Positions 52,633 through 61,060 of a stretch of DNA of 64,000 nucleotides are shown in pieces. The notes beneath the pieces were generated by a model. It made no database searches and was not told the DNA's origin. It saw only the letters and a program-made list of their open reading frames with translations. The stretch spans positions 1,240,001 to 1,304,000 of the forward strand of contig CAWALV010000002.1 in the NCBI GenBank assembly GCA_963782965.1, in the 5' to 3' direction. Position 1 is the first letter of the stretch, and every line of letters starts with the position of its first letter. Source of the DNA: CAWALV01 sp963782965 (GTDB taxonomy: Bacteria; Actinomycetota; Actinomycetes; Acidothermales; Acidothermaceae). The translations under genes and the position numbers were made by a program.

Positions 52633-52646
52633 CGACTGCTCAGTCG
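52633..52646. terminator. Short hairpin between convergent symporter and TyrA-PheA genes
   Basis: CGACT (52633-52637) and AGTCG (52642-52646) pair across a 4-nt loop in the 9-bp gap between two convergent stops. The stem is short and lacks a T-tract, so this is a weak call. Confidence 0.25.
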
Positions 52647-54982
52647 AGTTCGACCCGCACCACCGGGGTGCGGGGTGACCACGGGGCACGGCCGAGCACC
52701 TTGCCGGCGAAGCCTGCTTGTTCGACGACGCGGCTGGTGACCCAAAGGCAGCGGCCGGCGGCATCGGTGAGTATCTCGTCGAACGCCGCGGCCGGAGCAC
52801 CGCGGCCCAACTCCTCCCCGTGCAGCGCGGCCGCGATGTCGGCGGTCGAGTTGCTGACCGCGATGGAACGCACGGTCGGATCGGAGCCACCGGTGAAGGC
52901 ACCGAAGGCGGTCGGCCGTCCCACGATGAGGAAGCGGGTGATCGAACCGGAAAGGTCGTCGACCTCGCGCTCGGCGAGTTTCACGCCGTCGGCCGTGTTC
53001 TCCTTGCCTTCGCCGGCGAGAGCAACGGCGGGCCCGCTCGATACAGCGACCAACCGAAGGGCTTCGGCGGTCGACTCGCACGGCGTCGGCGCCAGCCCCC
53101 AGCGCCTGATGAAGTTGCCGCACTGCGCGATCGCCTGCGGATGGCTGTACAGCGTCGCGCCGCCGGTCAGCTCGGCGTCCGCGCGCACGTAGGCATCGAA
53201 CCGGACGGCGACGTCGACCACGCCGCCCGCTGCGAGGTCGCCGGCGAACTCGAGCAGCGCCACCGCTGCGCGGCTCACCAGCCCCGACGACGAGCTGGTG
53301 ATCGGCAGCACGGCAAGCGATCCGCTCGAAACCCTTGCCAGGACGGCGTCGAAGCTCTCGCACGCGACCAGCGACGGTTCGGCCAAGCCGACTGTGTGCG
53401 CACCTTGCCGTGCCGCGACTTCGGAGAACGTGCCGGAAGGCCCGAGGAAGGCGACGTCGCGCGTCGTCCCTGTTGCCGGGCGCGCGATGCCCTTCGGCCA
53501 GGCGTAGCTCTCCTCCACGCGACGGCGAAGAGACTCGGTCATCTCGTCGAGACTGTGGTCGATGCGAATACCGATGCCGATCACCACCGACCGCTGCCCG
53601 GTGCGCACGGCCTCGGAGACCACGTCTCCACCGCGAGTGCCCGGGGTACCGGCAACAGCGGTGAGGACGCCGTTGCCGGCCACCGATTCCGGCACGAGGA
53701 AGCGGATGTCGCGGCGGATGTAGGTGAGGCAGTTCTCCAGCTCGTGCTCGAGTTCGGCACCGACGACGAGCTCGACGTGGCCGAGGGCGAAGACGGTGTC
53801 GCGCGGCTTTTGGTTGAATCCGTGGCGACGTGCATTCTGTTCGCCCGGCCCGTCGAGCAGCGCCGCCGAGCCGCGCTTTCCGACCAGCAGCTCGCGAAGC
53901 GTGACCTCGTTGGCCGCCAGCTTGACGATGCGGCCGACTCGCGGCATGTCGTCGCGGCCGACCGGTCGGATGCCGACCAGTTCGCCGGTGCGCCGGCACC
54001 GGGCCAGCTCCGTGCGGGTCGACTGCGCGGCGGTCACCGCTGTCGTGGCGGCAGCACGAACCGTTTCGAAGAACGTGCCACCGAAATGCTCGCGGATCGC
54101 AGCGAGGTGGTCGCCGACCGCTTCTCGGTCGCCGGTGTCGGTTGCTTCACGAAGATGGGTCGCGGCAGCGGCAAGCATGTCGCTGGCGCGGGCGCTGTCG
54201 AGCATGACCTGGATGTCGGCGATCGTCGACTGGTGCCGGCGTTCGAGTACGCGTGCGGCCAGGCCGAACAGTGACTCGAACAGCGGGGTACGTGCAGCCC
54301 ACACGTCGTCCTCGAGATCGAGGCCTGAAGTGAGGACGGCGTCGGCGAACGTGAGCAACGACTGGTGGGCGGCACCCTGGACGTAGGCCATCACGGCGTC
54401 GTGTCGCTGCGCGGTCCCGACCTTCACGATGCCGCCCGCACGTTCGATCGCCTCGTCGAGCCAGCCGAACGATTCGATGCCGCGTGCGGCTTCCGTGCCG
54501 CCGGCGCCGTTCGCAACGTAGACGGTCTGGCCGTCGAGTGACAGTGCGTTCGCCTCGAACAAGGGATGGACGGCGAGCAGCGGCCGTTGCGCACTGTGCG
54601 GTGAGACCTGACGGAGGCTTTCGCTCATCGTGTGCGTCACGACGGCGACGGCGGCATCTGCCGCCACGGCCGGCAGCAGCATCGCCGCTGTCGTGGCGAG
54701 GGCGTCGCGAGGCACGGCGAAGCAGACCACCAGCCCCGGCGCGAGCAGGTCGACGTCCGCGGCCCCGGACGCCGACTCGGCGAGCTCGTCGACGCCGGCG
54801 AGGGGGACGACGGGGCAGCGGAACGCCCACTCGCGGGAGTGCAGTTGCTTCAACGAATCCTGGGTGTCGACCAGGTAGACGCTCGCCCAGTCGACCTCGG
54901 GGAAAAGGTGTTCGCACAACCAGTAGCCCATGCCGGCCGCCGCGCCCACGACGAGGAGCCGGCGCGCCTGGTCGGTTGGCAC
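52640..54982 (-). CDS. Fusion of prephenate dehydrogenase-like and prephenate dehydratase-like domains
   Basis: 780 residues from a GTG at 54982 (GAGGAG 8 nt upstream). Residues about 8-170 are a TyrA-like Rossmann domain (RLLVVGAAAGMGYWLCEHLF, LLAVHPLFEANALSLDGQTVYV) and 190-300 its helical dimer domain (QGAAHQSLLTFADAVLTSGL). Residues about 320-495 match nothing I know. Residues about 505-690 resemble prephenate dehydratase: VAFLGPSGTFSEVAARQGA, LYSHPQAIAQCGNFI, ESTAEAL and ITRFLIVGRP with the catalytic TRF Thr. The usual ENS motif reads ITSSSSG, and neither a chorismate mutase nor a clear ACT domain is seen. It may make both Phe and Tyr precursors, or act on a prephenate analogue. Confidence 0.85.
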   Translation of the reverse strand: MPTDQARRLLVVGAAAGMGYWLCEHLFPEVDWASVYLVDTQDSLKQLHSREWAFRCPVVPLAGVDELAESASGAADVDLLAPGLVVCFAVPRDALATTAAMLLPAVAADAAVAVVTHTMSESLRQVSPHSAQRPLLAVHPLFEANALSLDGQTVYVANGAGGTEAARGIESFGWLDEAIERAGGIVKVGTAQRHDAVMAYVQGAAHQSLLTFADAVLTSGLDLEDDVWAARTPLFESLFGLAARVLERRHQSTIADIQVMLDSARASDMLAAAATHLREATDTGDREAVGDHLAAIREHFGGTFFETVRAAATTAVTAAQSTRTELARCRRTGELVGIRPVGRDDMPRVGRIVKLAANEVTLRELLVGKRGSAALLDGPGEQNARRHGFNQKPRDTVFALGHVELVVGAELEHELENCLTYIRRDIRFLVPESVAGNGVLTAVAGTPGTRGGDVVSEAVRTGQRSVVIGIGIRIDHSLDEMTESLRRRVEESYAWPKGIARPATGTTRDVAFLGPSGTFSEVAARQGAHTVGLAEPSLVACESFDAVLARVSSGSLAVLPITSSSSGLVSRAAVALLEFAGDLAAGGVVDVAVRFDAYVRADAELTGGATLYSHPQAIAQCGNFIRRWGLAPTPCESTAEALRLVAVSSGPAVALAGEGKENTADGVKLAEREVDDLSGSITRFLIVGRPTAFGAFTGGSDPTVRSIAVSNSTADIAAALHGEELGRGAPAAAFDEILTDAAGRCLWVTSRVVEQAGFAGKVLGRAPWSPRTPVVRVELD

Positions 54983-55266
54983 GGCACTGTCTCCTCGCTG
55001 GTCGGGACCCAAGAGCCGGTGTCGACCGGCTGGAGCCGATGGCGGCCGACATCAGCCGGCTCCGGCCGGTGCGAGAGTACCGCGCGGGCGCTCGTCGACC
55101 GGGCTGGCGGGCGCTGGCGCGGGTGCCGCTGCCCGATAGCCCGAATGGCGGCTTGCCCCTTAGCCCGCCCAGACTCTACTGTCACGGAATCTCGAACTTT
55201 GTGGGGAATGTCGGGGTATGCCGCGCATGTCGCCGGCCCCTGTCCCCGATTGGGCGAGGAGCATGC

Positions 55267-55896
55267 ATGACGATGCAAGCAACGCGGCCGGGATCAGTCC
55301 GGCTGGACCACCCCTTCACACATGCCGCTCGAGGTGAGTTGCACCTGCAGCACGAGGGCGGCGCCGGCGGGCGAACCTGGGCGCAGCCCGGCGGGCAGAT
55401 GTTCGATTCCTTGGAACCCAAGCTGCGGCAGTTCGTCAGCGAGCAAGAGATGTTCTTCCTTGCGACGGTCGGCCGCGACGACTACCTCGACTGCATCGTG
55501 CGAACCGGGACGCCCGGGTTCGTGCAGGTGCCCGACCGCTACCGGCTGTACTACCCGGAGTTCGGCACTGGCGGCCTTGTCTCGAGCATGGGTAGCGTCC
55601 GCGAGAACCCGTCGGTCGCGCTGCTCTTCCTCGGCGCTGCAGGCGACTCGGTGGCCCTGCACGTGACCGGCTGCGCCAGGGTGTTCGGCATCGGGCGATT
55701 GCCCTACGACCTGAAAGCGACCGCGCGCACCCGCCAGGAGATGCAAAGCCCCGGCGAGCGGCCGACGTGCTGGGTCGAGGTGACGGTGCAGGCCGCCTTC
55801 GTCGGCTGCTCGAGCCAGCTGCCGCGTGTCGTCGCGTTGCCTGCCGGCAGCGAGCCTGCCCGTTGGTCCGCGGAGCTTGGGACCTTCGGCCGGTGA
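55267..55896 (+). CDS. Pyridoxamine 5'-phosphate oxidase-like flavin-binding protein
   Basis: 209 residues from an ATG at 55267 with GAGGAG upstream. After an odd 45-residue lead, the split-barrel core reads LRQFVSEQEMFFLATVGRDDYLDCIVRTGTPGF, YRLYYPEFGTGGLVSSMGSVRENPSVALLFLG, then VALHVTGCARVFG and a CWVEVTVQAAFVGCSSQLP end. This is the PPOX/general-stress flavin-binding fold (FMN, F420 or heme). Substrate unknown. A TACTGT hexamer at 55177-55182 could be its -10, giving a leader of about 80 nt. Its stop codon lies within an iron-box-like palindrome. Confidence 0.8.
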   Translation: MTMQATRPGSVRLDHPFTHAARGELHLQHEGGAGGRTWAQPGGQMFDSLEPKLRQFVSEQEMFFLATVGRDDYLDCIVRTGTPGFVQVPDRYRLYYPEFGTGGLVSSMGSVRENPSVALLFLGAAGDSVALHVTGCARVFGIGRLPYDLKATARTRQEMQSPGERPTCWVEVTVQAAFVGCSSQLPRVVALPAGSEPARWSAELGTFGR

Positions 55897-55912
55897 GGTA
55901 AGCCTTACCTGA
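55894..55912. promoter_or_regulatory. DtxR/IdeR-like iron box upstream of NRAMP gene
   Basis: TGAGGTAAGCCTTACCTGA is a 19-bp near-perfect inverted repeat (8 of 9 arm positions) with the AGGTNAGNCTNACCT pattern of DtxR/IdeR operators. It starts at the stop codon of the flavin-binding gene and ends 68 bp before the NRAMP start. A DtxR-family repressor loaded with Fe(II) or Mn(II) would shut off the transporter. Confidence 0.75.
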
Positions 55913-55980
55913 CTCCTACTCTGGCTTTCGCAGGGTGCCTGCGCTAAAGGCGCGCCGGCGCGGCGGAGGGCGGACGACGG

Positions 55981-57279
55981 ATGGCAGGGGAGAGCGCAGC
56001 AGGCGCTCCCGCGCTGGCTGCCCCTGCCGGGCGATGGGTTCGCAGTTTTCGCTGGGGCCTGCTCGCGCTGTGGGGGCCCGGCCTCGTCGTCATGCTTGCC
56101 GACACAGATGCCGGCTCGCTCGTGACGGCGGCGCAGTCCGGGGCGGGGTGGGGCTACCGCATGGTGTTGCCCCAACTGCTCCTCGTGCCGGTGTTGTTCG
56201 TCGTACAGGAGATGACCATCCGGCTCGGTATGGCCACCGGCCAAGGCCACGGTGCGCTGATTCGGGCCAGGTTCGGGCATCGCTGGGCGGTGCTGTCGGC
56301 GTCCACGCTCTTCCTGTCGTCGGTCGGTGCGCTGATCACCGAGTTCGCCGGGATTGCCGGCGTCGGTGAACTCTTCGGTGTCTCGCGTTGGGTCAGCGTG
56401 CCGGTGGTGACCGCGTTCCTGCTCGGGCTCGCGGTGACGGGCAGCTACACCCGCGTCGAGCGGATCGGCATCGCGTTGGGTTTGGCCGAGCTGACGTTCG
56501 TCGCCGTCATGCTCCTCGCACGTCCCGACCTGCACGCCGTCGCGCACGGCCTGTCGTCCATGCCGGTGGGTGACGCTCAGTTCCGGTGGCTTCTCGCGGC
56601 GAACGTGGGCGCGGTGATCATGCCGTGGATGGTCTTCTACCAGCAGGGTGCCGTGATCGAGAAGCGGATGCGACCGTCGTCGTTGCGTAAGGCTCGAGTC
56701 GACACCGCCGTCGGCGCCGTCGTGACTCAGATCGTGATGATTGCGGTCGTCGTCAGCTTGGCCGCGACGGTTGGGCGCTCAGGTGGGGGGTCCGTCGCGA
56801 ACCTTCGGCTCGACAGCGTCGGGCAGATCGCAGCGGCACTCTCACCGTTCCTCGGCGCGACAGCCGCGAAGGTGCTCGTCGGCCTCGGGTTGCTCGGCGC
56901 CGCCCTGGTGGCGGCCATCGTGTGTTCCTTGGCCGGCGCGTGGGGGCTTGCGGAGGTCTTCGGCTGGAATCACAGCCTCAACCGGCGGCCGTGCCGGCGC
57001 AACGCGAAGTTCTACCTCACCTACGCCGCCGCCCATGTCGTCGGTGCCGTCCTGGTCCTGGCCAGCTTCGACCTGGTCAGCCTGACGGTCGACGTCGAGG
57101 TGATGAATGCGCTGCTGCTGCCCGTCGTCCTCGGGTTCCTGCTGGCACTGGAGGCGACGGCTCTGCCGGCCAGCTGGCGGATGCGTGGCGTGCGCAAGTA
57201 CGCGACCTGGTTCATGTGCGGTGCAGTCATCGCCTTCGGCTTGTACAGCCTCTACGCCGTCGTCCCGCGGCTCCGCTGA
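55981..57279 (+). CDS. NRAMP-family divalent metal transporter (variant metal site)
   Basis: 432 residues, eleven transmembrane helices. NRAMP homology is clear in WGLLALWGPGLVVMLADTDAGSLVTAAQSGA and in LLAANVGAVIMPWMVFYQQGAVIEKR. In NRAMP proteins the metal is held by DPGN in helix 1 and the Met of a MPH motif in helix 6. Here helix 1 reads DTDAGS (Asp43-Ala-Gly-Ser46) and helix 6 reads MPW (Met214, Trp216). The Asp and Met ligands remain, Asn is Ser. It likely imports Mn(II) or Fe(II). The DtxR-like box upstream supports metal-responsive repression. Confidence 0.85.
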   Translation: MAGESAAGAPALAAPAGRWVRSFRWGLLALWGPGLVVMLADTDAGSLVTAAQSGAGWGYRMVLPQLLLVPVLFVVQEMTIRLGMATGQGHGALIRARFGHRWAVLSASTLFLSSVGALITEFAGIAGVGELFGVSRWVSVPVVTAFLLGLAVTGSYTRVERIGIALGLAELTFVAVMLLARPDLHAVAHGLSSMPVGDAQFRWLLAANVGAVIMPWMVFYQQGAVIEKRMRPSSLRKARVDTAVGAVVTQIVMIAVVVSLAATVGRSGGGSVANLRLDSVGQIAAALSPFLGATAAKVLVGLGLLGAALVAAIVCSLAGAWGLAEVFGWNHSLNRRPCRRNAKFYLTYAAAHVVGAVLVLASFDLVSLTVDVEVMNALLLPVVLGFLLALEATALPASWRMRGVRKYATWFMCGAVIAFGLYSLYAVVPRLR

Positions 57280-57293
57280 CCGTTCGGGCCGAC

Positions 57294-58757
57294 TCAGTGC
57301 CCGATCTCGACCTTGGCGACACTGGCCCAGAAGTAGCGTGACTCGGGGTTCTTCTTCGGCGACACCGTGAGGCGAAACGTGTGCTCGCCGGGTTGGAGTT
57401 CGCCGGACTCCCACATCATGGTGTGGGCGGCGCGGTACGGGGAGTAGAAGTCGATGAGCTGCGGCTCGCCGGCGTCGATCGTGACTTCTGCCATGCCCTG
57501 TTGCTTGTCGAGGCAGCCGAAGAAGCGAAGCCGTCTGCCGACGAATCGCAGCTTCACCTGATCTCCGGCCACACAGCTGTAAGCGTCACCGCCGGCGTCG
57601 GTCTCGTATCCGTTGCCGTGCAACCAGGCGCCGGTGTAGGTGAACTCGTTCAGGCCGGTCCCGACGACGTAGTCGAGAACTGTCGTGACGCCGTTGAGGG
57701 TCGTTGTGCCTTCGCGGTTACGTTCGGCCTGGTCGACCTCGACCTCTCCGCCGTCGTCGATCACCGCTTGGAAGCGGCCGACCGCGAACCCCTCGACGAC
57801 GTCGCGAAACGCCGTCTCTATGCGCGCGAACTCCTCGTTCTTCGCGGCGTCCGTTTGGGCGCCTGCGTACGCGACGGCGCGCGCCCGATCGTGCACGGAC
57901 GAGACGCGACTCGAGATGTCCGACGCACCGTCGGCAGCTGCCGCAGAGACGAACCCGATCTCGCGCGTCGTGGCGGTCTGCTGTGTCACCGCGCTGGCTA
58001 TGGACGCCGTGCTCTCCCGGATGTCCGACATCGTGCCGCTCATCTGGTCGATCGTGCGATAGGCCTTCTGCGAGCTGTCGTCGATGCCGGCGACGATGGC
58101 GCGGACGTCGTCGGTCGCGCGCGCCGTCTGCTCGGCCAGTTCGTTGACCTCTGCGGCGACGACCGCGAAGCCACGGCCGGCTGCTCCCGCGCGCTGCGCT
58201 TCGATCTTCGCGTTCAGGGCGAGCAGGTGGGTGCGGCGGGCGATCGTCGTGATGGCGTTGGCGACCTCCCCGATTCCGTGGAGCGCAGAGCTGAGTTCGC
58301 GGACCCCGGCAGCCGCCGACACTCCTTGGTCGGCCGCCGTCGACGCGATCTCCGCGGCGATGCCGGCATGGCGGGCGATTTCGTTGATCGTCGAGTTGAG
58401 TTCCTCGGTGGCCGCTGCCACAACGCCGACGTTGTCGGACACCGACTCTGCCGTGACCCCGACGTCGTACGCCTGGCCGGCCGTCAGCTCGGCACTGTCG
58501 AGCATCTGCTTGTGTGAGTCGAAGGCGGCGAGCCGCGCGTCGTGCATGCGATCGAGGCCCTGCTGCACGGTGCCGACAACCGTGACGAAGCGTGCGATCA
58601 GCAGGTCGACGTCGCGCTCGACCGCACCCAGCGCATCGTCGTGCGTCGCCCCCGTGGCGGCAGTGAGGTCGCCCGCCAGGGCACGTTGCAACACGTGGGA
58701 GAGCCGTCGAATGCGCTTCCTACGTTGCCCGAACTCGATCAATCCGGCGATGTGCAT
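57294..58757 (-). CDS. Soluble methyl-accepting chemotaxis-type protein with C-terminal lectin-like domain
   Basis: 487 residues with no transmembrane segment or signal peptide. Residues about 80-320 are an MCP signalling hairpin with the highly conserved tip (GEVANAITTIARRTHLLALNAKIEAQRAG, then GRGFAVVAAEVNELAEQTARA). Residues about 350-487 are a beta-rich domain (TGAWLHGNGYETDAGG, LRFVGRRLRFFGCLDKQQGMAEVTID, LQPGEHTFRLTVS) like the galactose-binding/carbohydrate-binding modules usually found on secreted glycosidases. The combination suggests a cytoplasmic receptor for a sugar or glycogen-like ligand. No che genes are in the window. Confidence 0.82.
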   Translation of the reverse strand: MHIAGLIEFGQRRKRIRRLSHVLQRALAGDLTAATGATHDDALGAVERDVDLLIARFVTVVGTVQQGLDRMHDARLAAFDSHKQMLDSAELTAGQAYDVGVTAESVSDNVGVVAAATEELNSTINEIARHAGIAAEIASTAADQGVSAAAGVRELSSALHGIGEVANAITTIARRTHLLALNAKIEAQRAGAAGRGFAVVAAEVNELAEQTARATDDVRAIVAGIDDSSQKAYRTIDQMSGTMSDIRESTASIASAVTQQTATTREIGFVSAAAADGASDISSRVSSVHDRARAVAYAGAQTDAAKNEEFARIETAFRDVVEGFAVGRFQAVIDDGGEVEVDQAERNREGTTTLNGVTTVLDYVVGTGLNEFTYTGAWLHGNGYETDAGGDAYSCVAGDQVKLRFVGRRLRFFGCLDKQQGMAEVTIDAGEPQLIDFYSPYRAAHTMMWESGELQPGEHTFRLTVSPKKNPESRYFWASVAKVEIGH

Positions 58758-58875
58758 GGCCTCCTGCCAGGTGGCTTCCCCTTGGTTCTTCGACCGCGCG
58801 AGAGCCGGCTTGAGAGCTTCACCGCACCCCGCTGCACGCCGTGCGTGGTCGCAGTTGCGCCGGTAGTGCCGCAGC

Positions 58876-60702
58876 TCAACGCAGGGTGATGATCCACGCG
58901 GTGCCGATCGCGGCGAGGCCGAACGCGAACCACGTCGCGTATTCGCCGAGTGCGCCCGAATGTACGGCTTTCAAGCCGCGGACGGCGGGCATAGCGCGCC
59001 GCACCGCCGTTGCCAGCCCGCGCACTCGCTGCCACCACAACATGAGGACGGCGAGGAGCAGGGCACCCGCGACGGACGCCGCCGCTGTCGTATACGCGGC
59101 GACGGGCAGCGCCGAACCGTGCAGCGCGGTGAGCGGCGCGGGCGGCTTCCCTCCCAGCACCTCGGCCACATACCCGTGATGATCGACGAACCGTCGCGCC
59201 GCATCAACGGCGTACGCACCGAGATGGGGTGCGGCAGACAGCGCTATGCCGACGACGGCGAGTGCGGCCGCCGGCGCCACCAGCATCACTTCGGGCGGGG
59301 TCGACGCCGCTTCTGGCTCGCCCTCCACCGGTTCGTCGGGTTCTTCGGTGAGAAGGACGTCGTCCTGGCTTCCCCAGCCAAGGAAGATGCGGGCGGTCGC
59401 ACGAAGGACGGCGCCACCGGTCAGTGCCGTGGCCACGGCGAGCAGTGGTGAGAGCCAGGGGAGCCCGGCATCCTGGGCGCCCGCAGTGATCAACCCGCGG
59501 CCCGCGAACGTGCCGGTGAACGGCAGGACCGCAAGCCCGAGACCACACACGACGAAGACGACGCCCACGGGTGCATGGTGCCGACGGCGGCCGCGGCCGA
59601 AGAGCAACAACTCATCGCTCGCCCCCAAGTAGTGCACGGCGATGCCGATCGCCAGGAACAGCCCGCCCTTGAGCAGGCCGTCGGCGACGAGGTAAGAGGT
59701 GCTCCCGGCGAGCCCGCGCGCGTTCAGCAGCCCGATGCCGGCGAGGAAGATGCCTCCTTGGGACACGGTGAGGAAGGCGACCATCCGCTTGAGGTCGGAC
59801 TGCAGCACGCACATGACCGCGCCGACCAGCGCCGACGCGACACCGATGCTCAGGAGTACGGCACGTACTGCGCCGGCCGATGAGGCGAAAGCTCCCGCGT
59901 AGCCGTGCCAGTAGATCTTCGCGATGGTGTGATAGGCCAGGTCGCTCATCACACCGCAGAACAGCACCGAGACCGGTGCCGGTGCGACGGCGTACGCGTC
60001 GGAGAGCCAGAAGTGGAACGGTACAGCGCCGGCTTTGACCAAGAAGCCCGTGACGAGGAGGCCGAACGAGAGTGCGACGGCCGCGTTGCGGGGTGCACCG
60101 TCGAGCGTGTGCGCGATCTGCGCAAGGTTGAGCGCGCCGGTGCGGGCATAGATGACTGCGATGCCCATCATCACGGTGAACGCGCCGATGCTGTTGATGA
60201 CTGCGAAGTTGATGGCCCCCTGGAGGACGCTCGGTTGCGTGATGCGATAGCCGCAGAGGGCGAAGCCGCACACGCCCATCAGCTCGAACCACACGAACAG
60301 GTCGAAGATGTCGGCGGCGAAGGCGAAACCGATCAGGCCGCCGAGGAACGCGAGCATCATTGAGTAGTAGAGATGGCGAACCTCGTCGAAGAGCCGCCAC
60401 GAGAACACGAAGGCCGCCAGCATCAGCGCTCCCGCCAGGGCGGCAAGTGTCGCCGCGAACGGGTCGACGACGAAAGCGATGCCCAGGGCCACGTGGCCGT
60501 CCGGTTTCCAGCCACCGAACCAGTAGACGACGTCGCTGCTCTGTGTCGCGATCAGCAACCGCAGCGACATCGCGGTGACAGCTGCCGCGGTCAGGATGCC
60601 GACCAGCTCGCCGACACGACGCGGGACGTGATGGCCGAGCCCGGCAATCGCCGCTGCGCTGATCAAAGGCAGCGCGACGACGAGCGCGACGAGTGCGTGC
60701 AT
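58876..60702 (-). CDS. mnhD: Mrp/Mbh-type antiporter subunit D (NuoN/MrpD-like)
   Basis: 608 residues with about 14-16 transmembrane helices. The proton-translocating core matches the MrpD/NuoN family: FVWFELMGVCGFALCGY, the conserved Lys helix GLLVTGFLVKAGAVPFHFWLSDAYAVAPAPVSVLFCGVMSDL, and LQSDLKRMVAFLTVSQGGIFLAG. A charged loop at about 480 (LTEEPDEPVEGEPEA) and two extra C-terminal helices lengthen it. It is the last and largest gene of the antiporter operon and sits one base after subunit C. Confidence 0.9.
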   Translation of the reverse strand: MHALVALVVALPLISAAAIAGLGHHVPRRVGELVGILTAAAVTAMSLRLLIATQSSDVVYWFGGWKPDGHVALGIAFVVDPFAATLAALAGALMLAAFVFSWRLFDEVRHLYYSMMLAFLGGLIGFAFAADIFDLFVWFELMGVCGFALCGYRITQPSVLQGAINFAVINSIGAFTVMMGIAVIYARTGALNLAQIAHTLDGAPRNAAVALSFGLLVTGFLVKAGAVPFHFWLSDAYAVAPAPVSVLFCGVMSDLAYHTIAKIYWHGYAGAFASSAGAVRAVLLSIGVASALVGAVMCVLQSDLKRMVAFLTVSQGGIFLAGIGLLNARGLAGSTSYLVADGLLKGGLFLAIGIAVHYLGASDELLLFGRGRRRHHAPVGVVFVVCGLGLAVLPFTGTFAGRGLITAGAQDAGLPWLSPLLAVATALTGGAVLRATARIFLGWGSQDDVLLTEEPDEPVEGEPEAASTPPEVMLVAPAAALAVVGIALSAAPHLGAYAVDAARRFVDHHGYVAEVLGGKPPAPLTALHGSALPVAAYTTAAASVAGALLLAVLMLWWQRVRGLATAVRRAMPAVRGLKAVHSGALGEYATWFAFGLAAIGTAWIITLR

Positions 60703-60703
60703 G

Positions 60704-61054
60704 TCAGCCCTGCAACTCGCGCAGTTCGTCGGGGTCGACCGTGCCGGCGCGCCGATGCGTTTGGATCGCCAGCGAGAGGATCAGCGCGAGGACGACCACG
60801 CTCACGACGATGTCGGTGAGGGTGAGTGCCTGGACGACGGGATCGACCGCGTGGGCGGGGGGCGGGCCAGATGTCTGTTGGATCGGCGGGGCGCCCCCGG
60901 TTCGGTACCCGACCGCGAGAAGTGCGATGTAGGTCGACGACTGCATGACTGTGAGGCAGACCGCGACGTGCAGGAGATCGTGGCTGTTGATGACGCCATA
61001 GAGGCCGACGACGAAGACGAGTGCCGCGACGACGTAGGGATAGAGGGCCATCAC
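60704..61054 (-). CDS. mnhC: Mrp/Mbh-type antiporter subunit C (NuoK/MnhC-like)
   Basis: 116 residues, three transmembrane helices (YPYVVAALVFVVGLYGVI, LLHVAVCLTVMQSSTYIALLAVG, ALTLTDIVVSVVVLALILSLAI). The N-D-L-L helix and DPVVQALTLTDIVVS motif match MnhC/MrpC and NuoK. It carries a Pro-rich loop of about 12 residues (TGGAPPIQQTSGPPPAHAV). It forms part of the membrane proton path next to subunit D. Confidence 0.9.
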   Translation of the reverse strand: MMALYPYVVAALVFVVGLYGVINSHDLLHVAVCLTVMQSSTYIALLAVGYRTGGAPPIQQTSGPPPAHAVDPVVQALTLTDIVVSVVVLALILSLAIQTHRRAGTVDPDELRELQG

Positions 61055-61060
61055 GCGTCG

